Shown: in pieces, positions 1 to 5,325 of the stretch
Layout of the letters: the number at the start of each line of letters is the position of its first letter
Numbering within the stretch: position 1 is the stretch's first letter
Assembly (NCBI GenBank): GCA_035449085.1
Contig: DAOTKE010000176.1
Coordinates: forward strand, 1 to 5,325
Reading direction: 5' to 3'
Source: DUPH01 sp035449085
Lineage (GTDB): Bacteria; Verrucomicrobiota; Kiritimatiellia; RFP12; UBA1067
Length of the DNA stretch: 5,325 nucleotides
Translations under genes and position numbers: made by a program
The notes under the pieces: model-generated
What the model saw: only the letters and a program-made list of their open reading frames with translations
Told to the model about the DNA's origin: nothing
The model's database searches: none

Positions 1-787
1 TTTTTTTACCCTCCAACAACAGGTTCATGGCCCGGTCGATTTTCTTGTGGAGAATATAGGCGTGGGGCGTCATGCCGGTGACGGAGTGAAAGATCCGTTT
101 GAAGCTCGAGAGCGACAAGCCGGCTTCGCAGGCGAGGCGTTCGACAGGCGGGGAGTCGCCGGCGTGCGTCTCCAGCCACATGATCACTTTGCGCACGCGC
201 AGTTGGTAGGCGGGCGCGGTCTCGGGCACGTTGCGGTCGAGCAGTTCAAACAGAATGTGCTGCAGACCGGTCCGCAGCATCGCGGTGCGGATGGGCGATG
301 GCGGACGGTCGGCGACCGCGAAGAGCCGATTGATGCGATGCGGGAAGTCGGACGGCCATTTCGAGTAGAGATTCGCGGGGCGGCGGAGCATCTCCAGGAC
401 CGGCTGCGCCTCGTCGTTTGACAGGCCCAGCCAAGAGGAAAACCGTCGGCCTTCCGGCAGCAGCAACTGGACCCAGGCTTTTTTGCACGGATAGGAGGGC
501 TGGCCCGAAGACCCGTGGCGGGTGTCCGGCGGAATGATGGTGCCCTCGCCGCCGAACAGGGTGAACTCCCGGTCCAGCAGGTTGTAAGGCTGAAACCCGC
601 TCTCGACAAAGGCCAGCTCAACCACGCCGAAATGACAGTGTTCTTGAAGTGGCGGATAGGCATGGCGGTACAGGGCTTGGCCGAGCACCACGCACTCCGG
701 CACCCCCGCCGCGCGCAGGTCGACTGCGCGCCTGTCGGGGCGCTCGACGTAATAGGAGATCAGATCGGAGTAGGGAACGGTATTCAT
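1..787 (-). CDS. AraC-family transcriptional regulator, C-terminus cut off by window edge
   Basis: This is a DNA-binding regulator with an N-terminal cupin-like sensor domain and a C-terminal AraC helix-turn-helix pair; 262 codons are visible. The sensor part (about residues 45-110) shows the family pattern: H50-C-H52-F, then VELAFVESG at 55-63, then GGEGTIIPPDTRH at 79-91. Residues 212-250 hold the first helix-turn-helix (VERLACEAGLSLSSFKRIFHSVTGMTPHAY), followed by the start of the linker helix (KKIDRAMNLLLEG). The second helix-turn-helix, roughly 40-45 residues, lies beyond position 1. The ATG at 787-785 overlaps the upstream gene's TGA as ATGA, which supports this start and suggests translational coupling; no strong ribosome binding site is seen. 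Placement as the last visible gene of the operon suggests it may control that operon, which is inference. The ligand is unknown. The family call is firm. Confidence 0.93.
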   Translation of the reverse strand, partial: MNTVPYSDLISYYVERPDRRAVDLRAAGVPECVVLGQALYRHAYPPLQEHCHFGVVELAFVESGFQPYNLLDREFTLFGGEGTIIPPDTRHGSSGQPSYPCKKAWVQLLLPEGRRFSSWLGLSNDEAQPVLEMLRRPANLYSKWPSDFPHRINRLFAVADRPPSPIRTAMLRTGLQHILFELLDRNVPETAPAYQLRVRKVIMWLETHAGDSPPVERLACEAGLSLSSFKRIFHSVTGMTPHAYILHKKIDRAMNLLLEGKK

Positions 788-2136
788 CGCGTGACAGGTT
801 CACCGGTCAGGCGGGCGATGCGCGCGATGGCGGCCTGCTCATCGTACGCGGCGCGGATGACGTTGGCTTGCGCTTGGGTGAGGGCGACTTGCGCGTCGGT
901 TCGTTCGATCGAAGAGGAGATGCCGACACGGTACTGTTCGTTGACGATGGCGAGGTTGTCTTCCGCCTGCCTTTGGATCAGGCGCGCGATATCGGCGCGT
1001 TTACGCGCGCTTTCGCGTTCGGCCACGGCTGTGACCAGGTTGAGGGAAAGGGTCTGCTCGGCCTCGGCGACCGCTGCGCGAGCGCGGCGGAGCTGCGTGA
1101 CGGCCTCGTCGATGCGCGCGGTCTTGCGGTGTCCGTCGAAGAGATTCTGCGCGGTGCGCAGGGCGCCAGAGAGGTTCCAGACGAACGGGAAGCCGCGTCC
1201 GGAAAGGTCGGCGTCGGCGCCGAGCGAGAACTCGGGGTAGAGATCGGCGATCGTCTGATCCACATACGCCGAGGCCGCGCGCTCGCGGGCGCGCAGCACG
1301 GCCAGCGACGGCGCGTTGAAGCGGGCGTCGGCGAGCAGGGCGTCCGGATGACGACGCGCGTAAGGCAGCTCACCCGGCTCGATCCGGTAATCCGGGTTTT
1401 CGGCGAGTCCCAGCGCCCGGTTGAGCTGGGCGTGGGCCACGACGAGGTTGTTGCTGGCCGTGACGGCCTCGAGCCGCGCGTTGCCCCAGTCAACCTCCGC
1501 CTTGGTCACGTCGTATTGGCGGCGGGTCCCGACCTCCGTCATGATGCGCGCCTCTTCGAGGTGCTGCGCGTACTGGCGTTCGCTCTCGACGGCGACGCGC
1601 ATCAGATGCACGCTGCGGTGGCATTCAAAAAAGGCGGCGCGCACCGCATACACCGTTTCGAGTTCGGTGTCGAGCAGGTTCTGTTCTGCGGCGATGAGAT
1701 CTTCAATGCCCTGACGTTCAGCGGCGTCGAGCCGTCCGAAATCGTAGAGCAGCAGGTCGAGCCCCACGCCGGCGCTCCAAGTGCCGCGCGCCTCAGAAGA
1801 GGTGGAGCGTCCCCACGTGTTCTGCGTGCTGCGATTGTAGGCGGCGCTGGCGGCAAGCTGCGGCAGGCGGCCCGCGTGTGTCATGCGGAGCTGCATGCGG
1901 GCGGATTCGACGGCTTGGCGCGCGCTGAGCAGGGCAGGGTGATGCTCAAGCGCAAGACGTTCAAGTTCGGGCAAGGAGAATGATCGCTCGGCGCTGAGGC
2001 CGATTTGCGCCGCAGTGACGCTGGTTTCTCCGGGCAACCGATCTGCGCTGGATTGGGCGTGACGCGCGCGGTTCACCGTCTTGCAGCCAATAACAAGAAA
2101 AATCGAAAGGATGAGAAGGTGGCGCAGGATATTCAT
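784..2136 (-). CDS. TolC-family outer-membrane efflux/secretion channel lipoprotein
   Basis: The product is a 450-residue outer-membrane factor of the OEP/TolC family, which forms trimeric channels that work with an inner-membrane transporter and a periplasmic adaptor. The N-terminus is a lipoprotein signal ending in the lipobox LVIGC, with Cys18 as the predicted lipidation site, as in the NodT/OprM branch. The two-fold internal repeat is visible. Repeat one begins FSLPELERLALEHHPALLSA (about 53-72) with AGRLPQL at 88-94 and YDFGRLDAAE at 131-140. Repeat two has ADLYPEF at 297-303, NLFDGHRKTARIDEA at 331-345 and the typical end NEQYRVGISS...ARLTG at 399-445. Long Ala/Arg/Glu-rich helices lie between. 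Length is normal for the family. I chose the ATG at 2136; an in-frame TTG at 2160 would add eight residues and overlap the previous stop (TTGA). No adaptor or transporter gene is in the window, so substrate and partner are unknown. Confidence 0.93.
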   Translation of the reverse strand: MNILRHLLILSIFLVIGCKTVNRARHAQSSADRLPGETSVTAAQIGLSAERSFSLPELERLALEHHPALLSARQAVESARMQLRMTHAGRLPQLAASAAYNRSTQNTWGRSTSSEARGTWSAGVGLDLLLYDFGRLDAAERQGIEDLIAAEQNLLDTELETVYAVRAAFFECHRSVHLMRVAVESERQYAQHLEEARIMTEVGTRRQYDVTKAEVDWGNARLEAVTASNNLVVAHAQLNRALGLAENPDYRIEPGELPYARRHPDALLADARFNAPSLAVLRARERAASAYVDQTIADLYPEFSLGADADLSGRGFPFVWNLSGALRTAQNLFDGHRKTARIDEAVTQLRRARAAVAEAEQTLSLNLVTAVAERESARKRADIARLIQRQAEDNLAIVNEQYRVGISSSIERTDAQVALTQAQANVIRAAYDEQAAIARIARLTGEPVTR

Positions 2137-2156
2137 GAAGGGGAATCGTTCGTGCC

Positions 2157-4231
2157 TCAATAGGCGGTCGCGGAAAGATTGTCGTACAGGGTGCCATCAT
2201 CCGATGCGGCGATGCGGTCAAGCCCGGCATACACGCCCCAGATCACTTCGGGATCCAGTGTCTCGGCGTAGGAAGCAAAGCTCAGGCTCAGGTCGAATGC
2301 CTCACGGGTGACCGCATATTCGGCACCGCACGCGTAATCGCAGATGCAGGGCCGACGGCCGTTGCAGCCGCAGGGGCAGAAGCAGTCATCGGTTCCGGTG
2401 TCGGTATAGGCCACATCCGGCGCCGCATCCTCAGCCGTGTTTTCCGGCTGGGTTGCGGGTGCGGGCACGGGTTGCGGCAGCAACGGCTCGGTGGTGGAGA
2501 CCGGTGCGGCTTGCGGGGTAACATTGGGCGGCGCGGCGGGCGCATTGTCCGGCTGTTCCTCATAGACCACCGTGGTCTGCGTGGCGGGTTGCGTGACGTA
2601 CACCGTTTCGGTTCGCGTCACGACCGGCACGGGATCGTAGAGGTAAACGGTCCGGTAGACCGGCCACGGGTTCCAGATATAGGAGACGCCGCCGTACCAG
2701 CCGGAACGCCAGCCGCCATAATAGAGGCTGCTGAAGCCCCAGCCGCCGCAGACCCAGCTATCGTAGTACGGTGTGACGTAAACCGGGGTGCTGTTCCAAA
2801 TCGAAAGGCCGTAACGGTGGTTGCTCCAAGCGAAACTGAAGCCACTGGCGGGATAGTAGACCGGGCCGTACCAGGCGGGGCCATGCCAGCCGGGCGTGTA
2901 CCAACCGGAGCCGATCGCCAGGTTCAGGTAGAAGCTGGAGTGGCGGCGGTGGACATCGTGGCGATGATAAGTGCGAGGGGGGGGCAGGGGATGATAGACG
3001 GGGCGACGGAGCGGGCCCGCTGGCCGTGCCGTAACATGCCGGGGCGGCGGCGTGTAGACCGAGTAGCGTCCGTCGTGATAGCGGCTGCTGGAGATGCGCG
3101 GAGCCGCTATGCGCGGCTTGACACGCTCGGGCACGCTGCGGCGCGCGTTCGACAACGNNNNNNNNNNNNNNNNNNNNNNNNNNNNNNNNNNNNNNNNNNN
3201 NNNNNNNNNNNNNNNNNNNNNNNNNNNNNNNNNNNNNNNNNNNNNNNNNNNNNNNNNGCCGCTATGCGCGGCTTGACACGCTCGGGCACGCTGCGGCGCG
3301 CGTTCGACAACGAGGTGTCGCGCGTCGAGAGACGCCCGGCGTCGGAACGAAGCGAGGCCGGAGCGTACGCCAGGCGGCTGTCGGCGGTGCCGCGCGGGCG
3401 CAGGGCGTTGGAGGTGCCGCCGTGGCTCAGTGCGGCGGTGCCGCGTGTGGCGGCTTGAATCTGCGAACGCTCGTCAGGACGCGTGAGACGTGTGGCCGCC
3501 GTGCGCTCGGCCGTGGAGGGCAGGCGGCTGATGGCGTCGCGATCGAGGCGCGTCGCAGCCGTGCGCGCGGTGGTCGGCCGTTCGGTGGCCGCCGTTCGGG
3601 GCGAAGGTTCGCGGCTCGTGACGGGCGGTGTCGCGCGGCTTGAACCGGACGCGGGCGTGCGCGCCGCACTGATTTCGGGACGTGTCCGGCCGGGCGCGGC
3701 CGGCTCGGAGCGCGTGATGGACGGGGCCGTGCGGCTGACGGTGGGCGCGCGCGGGGTGGCGGCCGACGGCGCGGCCGGCTCGGAGCGCGTGATGGACGGG
3801 GCCGTGCGGCTGCCTGTGTCGGGCGCGCGTGTGACGGCGGTGCGCGTCTGGGGCGATGGGGCCGCGCTAGGCGTGCTGGCAGGGCGCGGCTGCATGACCA
3901 CCGGACGCGGCGCAGCCTGGCGCGTCACCGCAGGTGCGGAAGGCGCGCGCGTGACGGAAGGTTGCGGCGGGCTGACGCGCGATGGCGCCGACTGAACGCG
4001 CGGTGCAACCGGCGCCGCCGAGGAGCGGCTGGCGGGGGCCGGCTGTCCGAAAGAAGACCGCGTAGAGGCGGGTTGCGATGTGCCGCGCGCGGTAAGACCA
4101 CTTTCACGGGTGCTCGACTGACTGGCCGACGAACTGCGGCCGCTGAACGGACTGCTGCGCTCGCGGGCGGCAGAGCCCAATACCGCAAAAACGGCGGCGG
4201 CTGCCAAGGTGGCACGTTTCAGATTGTTCAT
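2157..4231 (-). CDS. Exported low-complexity protein with Tyr/Trp-rich block and seven-Cys cluster (gene split by assembly gap)
   Basis: I do not recognise this family. The gene is interrupted by 100 Ns flanked by identical 55-base copies; removing one copy plus the Ns leaves 1920 bases, one open frame of 639 residues. In both copies the gene frame reads LSNARRSVPERVKPRIA, so the halves join exactly. Residues 1-22 are a signal peptide (LAAAAVFAVLGSAA, cleavage after 21 or 22). Residues 23-330 are Ser/Thr/Ala/Pro/Arg-rich and strongly basic, with a repeated SRTAPSITRSEPAAP at 141-155 and 166-180. Residues 333-380 are His/Arg/Pro/Tyr-rich. Residues 381-482 are rich in Tyr, Trp and Gly (motifs such as WYGPVYYP and YYGGWRSGWYGG). 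Residues 492-557 are a Pro/Ala/Thr/Gln linker. Residues 565-583 hold seven cysteines, and 588-639 form an acidic, better structured tail. The ATG at 4231 has a strong ribosome binding site. It heads the operon with the TolC-like gene. An envelope or surface role is inference. Confidence 0.85.
2977..2984 (-). repeat. Homopolymer of eight C in the coding strand
   Basis: Eight consecutive G on the plus strand read as C8 in the exported-protein gene, within the codons for PLPPPR (about residues 364-369). A run of this length is prone to slippage and to sequencing error. In the given sequence the frame is intact across it. Confidence 0.8.
3103..3157. repeat. 55-base direct repeat, left copy (probable contig-end overlap)
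   Basis: This stretch ends exactly where the Ns begin and is identical, base for base, to 3258-3312. It encodes the same residues (about 308-325 of the merged protein) on the minus strand. A length of 55 equals a common de Bruijn graph k-mer size, which fits two contig ends sharing a k-mer overlap that the scaffolder did not merge. Confidence 0.9.
3158..3257. other. Assembly gap of exactly 100 N
   Basis: One hundred unknown bases lie inside the exported-protein gene. The round length is the convention for a gap of unknown size. The sequence on each side is the same 55 bases, so the true gap is probably negative (overlapping contigs). As written, it shifts the reading frame: 100 plus 55 is 155 bases, not a multiple of three. 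Automatic annotation would therefore give two truncated genes, and a tail read beyond the Ns from the right-hand half would be out of frame. Confidence 0.97.
3258..3312. repeat. 55-base direct repeat, right copy (probable contig-end overlap)
   Basis: This stretch starts at the first base after the Ns and is identical to 3103-3157. Beyond the repeat the flanks differ: gene-internal sequence on both sides continues without further similarity. The repeat therefore stops exactly at the gap edges, as expected for an assembly artefact and not for a biological duplication. Confidence 0.9.
3693..3737. repeat. 45-base exact direct repeat inside the exported-protein gene, copy 1
   Basis: This is identical to 3768-3812, with 30 different bases between the copies (period 75). 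It keeps the reading frame and corresponds to the repeated peptide SRTAPSITRSEPAAP at residues 166-180 of the product. The nucleotide identity includes third codon positions, which suggests a recent duplication within the low-complexity region. Confidence 0.95.
3768..3812. repeat. 45-base exact direct repeat inside the exported-protein gene, copy 2
   Basis: Second copy of the repeat at 3693-3737, encoding residues 141-155 of the product. The ten residues between the copies (SAATPRAPTV) are of similar composition but not a clear third copy. Confidence 0.95.
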
Positions 4232-4235
4232 GGAG

Positions 4236-4246
4236 TCCCCCTTCCT
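4236..4246 (-). promoter_or_regulatory. Ribosome binding site of the exported-protein gene
   Basis: On the minus strand AGGAAGGGGGA lies four bases before the ATG at 4231. This purine-rich Shine-Dalgarno sequence is the strongest in the operon and fixes the start codon, which is directly followed by a good signal peptide. Confidence 0.75.
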
Positions 4247-4279
4247 ACCACATGGGTGAACGATTCATCACCGTGTCCG

Positions 4280-4295
4280 CGAGTGTAGACACTCG
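4280..4295. promoter_or_regulatory. Perfect inverted repeat covering the -10 box (putative operator)
   Basis: CGAGTGT-AG-ACACTCG has seven-base arms and a two-base centre. It covers the whole -10 box of the operon promoter and the adjacent part of the spacer, where a bound repressor would block RNA polymerase. The compact dyad is unlike the direct-repeat sites usual for AraC proteins, so if functional it may be bound by another regulator. I do not recognise it as a known box. Confidence 0.5.
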
Positions 4296-4310
4296 GAACC
4301 GGAACGTCAA
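4282..4310 (-). promoter_or_regulatory. Sigma70-type promoter for the three-gene operon
   Basis: Read on the minus strand, the -35 box TTGACG (4310-4305, five of six to consensus) is followed by a 17-base spacer and the -10 box TACACT (4287-4282, four of six). Transcription would start near 4275, giving a leader of about 44 bases before the ATG at 4231. Spacing, orientation and distance all fit a housekeeping promoter. The -10 box lies within an inverted repeat that could be an operator. Confidence 0.65.
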
Positions 4311-4384
4311 GCGATCCATCCTCGGTCCCGACGGTTTCGCTGTCAGCCGGATAAACGGCACGGTGCCCGCCCCTATTGCCGACG

Positions 4385-4411
4385 TAAACAATTTTTTAAA
4401 ACATCTGTTTA
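4385..4411. promoter_or_regulatory. AT-rich imperfect dyad in the intergenic region
   Basis: TAAACA at 4385-4390 and TGTTTA at 4406-4411 form inverted arms 15 bases apart. Within this, AAACA-TC-TGTTT (4399-4410) is a tighter perfect dyad. It lies about 75 bases upstream of the operon's -35 box, a position where an activator could bind. Function is unproven. Confidence 0.3.
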
Positions 4412-4466
4412 ACCGTATTGCCGAAGCCGCGCCACGTGGTGGGACATAATGGCCCGTTTGTGGCTC

Positions 4467-4489
4467 AGTGCGACAGGTGAAGTGTGACA
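4467..4489 (+). repeat. Short direct repeat AGTGYGACA, two copies
   Basis: AGTGCGACA (4467-4475) and AGTGTGACA (4481-4489) are 14 bases apart. They are followed by the small dyad ACAAG-ACG-CTTGT (4487-4499) and a related AGTGTGTCT (4501-4509). The cluster could be a binding site for a regulator of dnaK or of the divergent operon, but nine-base matches can arise by chance. Confidence 0.25.
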
Positions 4490-4530
4490 AGACGCTTGTG
4501 AGTGTGTCTCAGTCAGGCCGTCAAGGGCTG

Positions 4531-4580
4531 ATTAAAAAACACATAACATATTGTTTTTAAACGCATTATGTCTTTATGTC
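4531..4580 (+). promoter_or_regulatory. AT-rich tract upstream of dnaK, probable promoter region
   Basis: This is the most AT-rich stretch before dnaK. It contains TTGTTT (4551-4556), which could be a -35 box paired with a poor -10 around 4573-4579, and a tandem TTATGTC (4566-4572 and 4574-4580). Neither box pair is close to consensus and no sigma32-type CTTGAAA/CCCCAT pair is visible. The promoter is placed here on base composition and position only. Confidence 0.3.
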
Positions 4581-4596
4581 CCGAAAGTGTTCGGGA
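4579..4596 (+). other. Small perfect hairpin in the probable dnaK leader
   Basis: TCCCGAA-AGTG-TTCGGGA forms a seven-base-pair stem with a four-base loop, about 86 bases before the dnaK start codon. No U-tract follows, so it is not an intrinsic terminator. It could be an operator dyad or an mRNA stem affecting dnaK expression. It does not match CIRCE (TTAGCACTC/GAGTGCTAA). Confidence 0.45.
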
Positions 4597-4670
4597 AGGA
4601 TGGCATGTCACCTGCTTAGTAAACGGGCGTCCGTCGAATACGTGACAGCGAGAACCTTGGCGGACGGAAT

Positions 4671-4674
4671 GGAG
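4671..4674 (+). promoter_or_regulatory. Ribosome binding site of dnaK
   Basis: GGAG ends eight bases before the ATG at 4683, a normal spacing. It supports this ATG, from which the conserved DnaK N-terminus follows directly. Confidence 0.7.
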
Positions 4675-4682
4675 CTGAAAAC

Positions 4683-5325
<643 letters not shown>

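Larger units (their letters stand above)
4232..4682. other. Divergent intergenic region between the operon and dnaK
   Basis: These 451 bases separate the two divergent starts. The left part holds the operon's ribosome binding site, promoter and palindrome. The middle (4385-4411) and right (4531-4580) parts are AT-rich in an otherwise GC-rich window, as expected for promoter DNA. A short repeat pair sits at 4467-4489 and a hairpin at 4579-4596. I see no convincing gene, tRNA, CIRCE operator or rho-independent terminator here. A plus-strand open frame of 65 codons (4252-4449) lacks a ribosome binding site and crosses the minus-strand promoter. Confidence 0.8.

Noticed and set aside
649..1983. 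Long plus-strand open frame (444 codons) opposite the TolC-like gene
   Set aside because: It is an antisense shadow in GC-rich DNA. The minus strand reads a full OEP/TolC protein with signal and internal repeat, while the plus-strand translation has no recognisable domain and no good start site.
3107..3157. Peptide tail RCRTRAAACPSVSSRA read beyond the Ns as the true C-terminus of the right-hand half
   Set aside because: It is the left 55-base copy read in the wrong frame. In the correct frame that copy reads the same peptide as the right copy and continues into the aromatic block.
3103..3312. 55-base direct repeats as target-site duplications or attachment sites of a mobile element
   Set aside because: The copies abut the N run exactly, lie inside one reading frame, and match a k-mer-sized contig overlap. 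No transposase, integrase or terminal inverted repeat is present.
2472..3458. Plus-strand open frame running through the gap opposite the exported-protein gene
   Set aside because: It reads through Ns and has no ribosome binding site or domain. The opposite strand has the signal peptide, repeats and a frame that joins exactly across the gap.
4252..4449. Plus-strand 65-codon open frame in the intergenic region
   Set aside because: It has no Shine-Dalgarno sequence, covers the minus-strand promoter and palindrome, and uses codons less GC-biased than the neighbours. It is possible but unsupported.
4245..4490. Minus-strand 81-codon open frame (TTG start) just upstream of the exported-protein gene
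   Set aside because: It spans the operon promoter, needs a TTG start with no ribosome binding site, and its translation shows no domain or composition typical of a protein.
4579..4596. Hairpin as an intrinsic terminator
   Set aside because: No run of T follows the stem on either strand, and no gene ends near it; both neighbouring genes start away from it.
4450..4682. CIRCE operator or sigma32 promoter before dnaK
   Set aside because: I searched by eye for TTAGCACTC/GAGTGCTAA and for CTTGAAA with CCCCAT-like boxes and found no acceptable match.

Overview
The window is a GC-rich piece of a draft assembly from a Gram-negative bacterium. A TolC-family outer-membrane lipoprotein implies an outer membrane, and an exactly 100-base run of N is the usual size of an unknown-length scaffold gap. 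The DnaK N-terminus and the style of the large secreted low-complexity protein remind me of the Planctomycetes-Verrucomicrobia-Kiritimatiellota group. That is an impression, not something a feature here proves.

Layout. Positions 1-4231 hold a compact three-gene unit on the minus strand, read from right to left. The first gene encodes a large exported protein (2157-4231). It is followed by a TolC-like outer-membrane channel lipoprotein (784-2136) and then an AraC-family regulator that runs off the left edge (787 to 1). Only 20 bases separate genes one and two, and genes two and three overlap by four bases (ATGA), so the three are very probably one operon. Positions 4232-4682 are a 451-base divergent intergenic region. 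From 4683 to the right edge the plus strand carries the first 214 codons of dnaK.

The assembly gap at 3158-3257 splits the first gene. It is flanked by two identical 55-base copies (3103-3157 and 3258-3312). Removing one copy and the Ns joins the two halves in frame into one 639-residue protein. I read the gap as an unmerged contig overlap and annotate one gene. That protein has a signal peptide, a long S/T/A/P/R-rich region with an internal 45-base exact repeat, a Tyr/Trp/Gly-rich block, a Pro/Ala/Thr linker, a seven-cysteine cluster and a conserved-looking C-terminal tail. I do not recognise the family.

Regulation. A good sigma70-type promoter (TTGACG, 17-base spacer, TACACT) faces the operon at 4282-4310. 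Its -10 box lies inside a perfect inverted repeat (4280-4295), which looks like an operator. The dnaK leader has a small perfect hairpin and an AT-rich tract, but I see no CIRCE element or clear sigma32-type promoter. A working picture, which is inference, is an envelope-related operon with an exported cysteine-bearing protein, an outer-membrane channel and its own regulator, next to an unrelated housekeeping chaperone gene.
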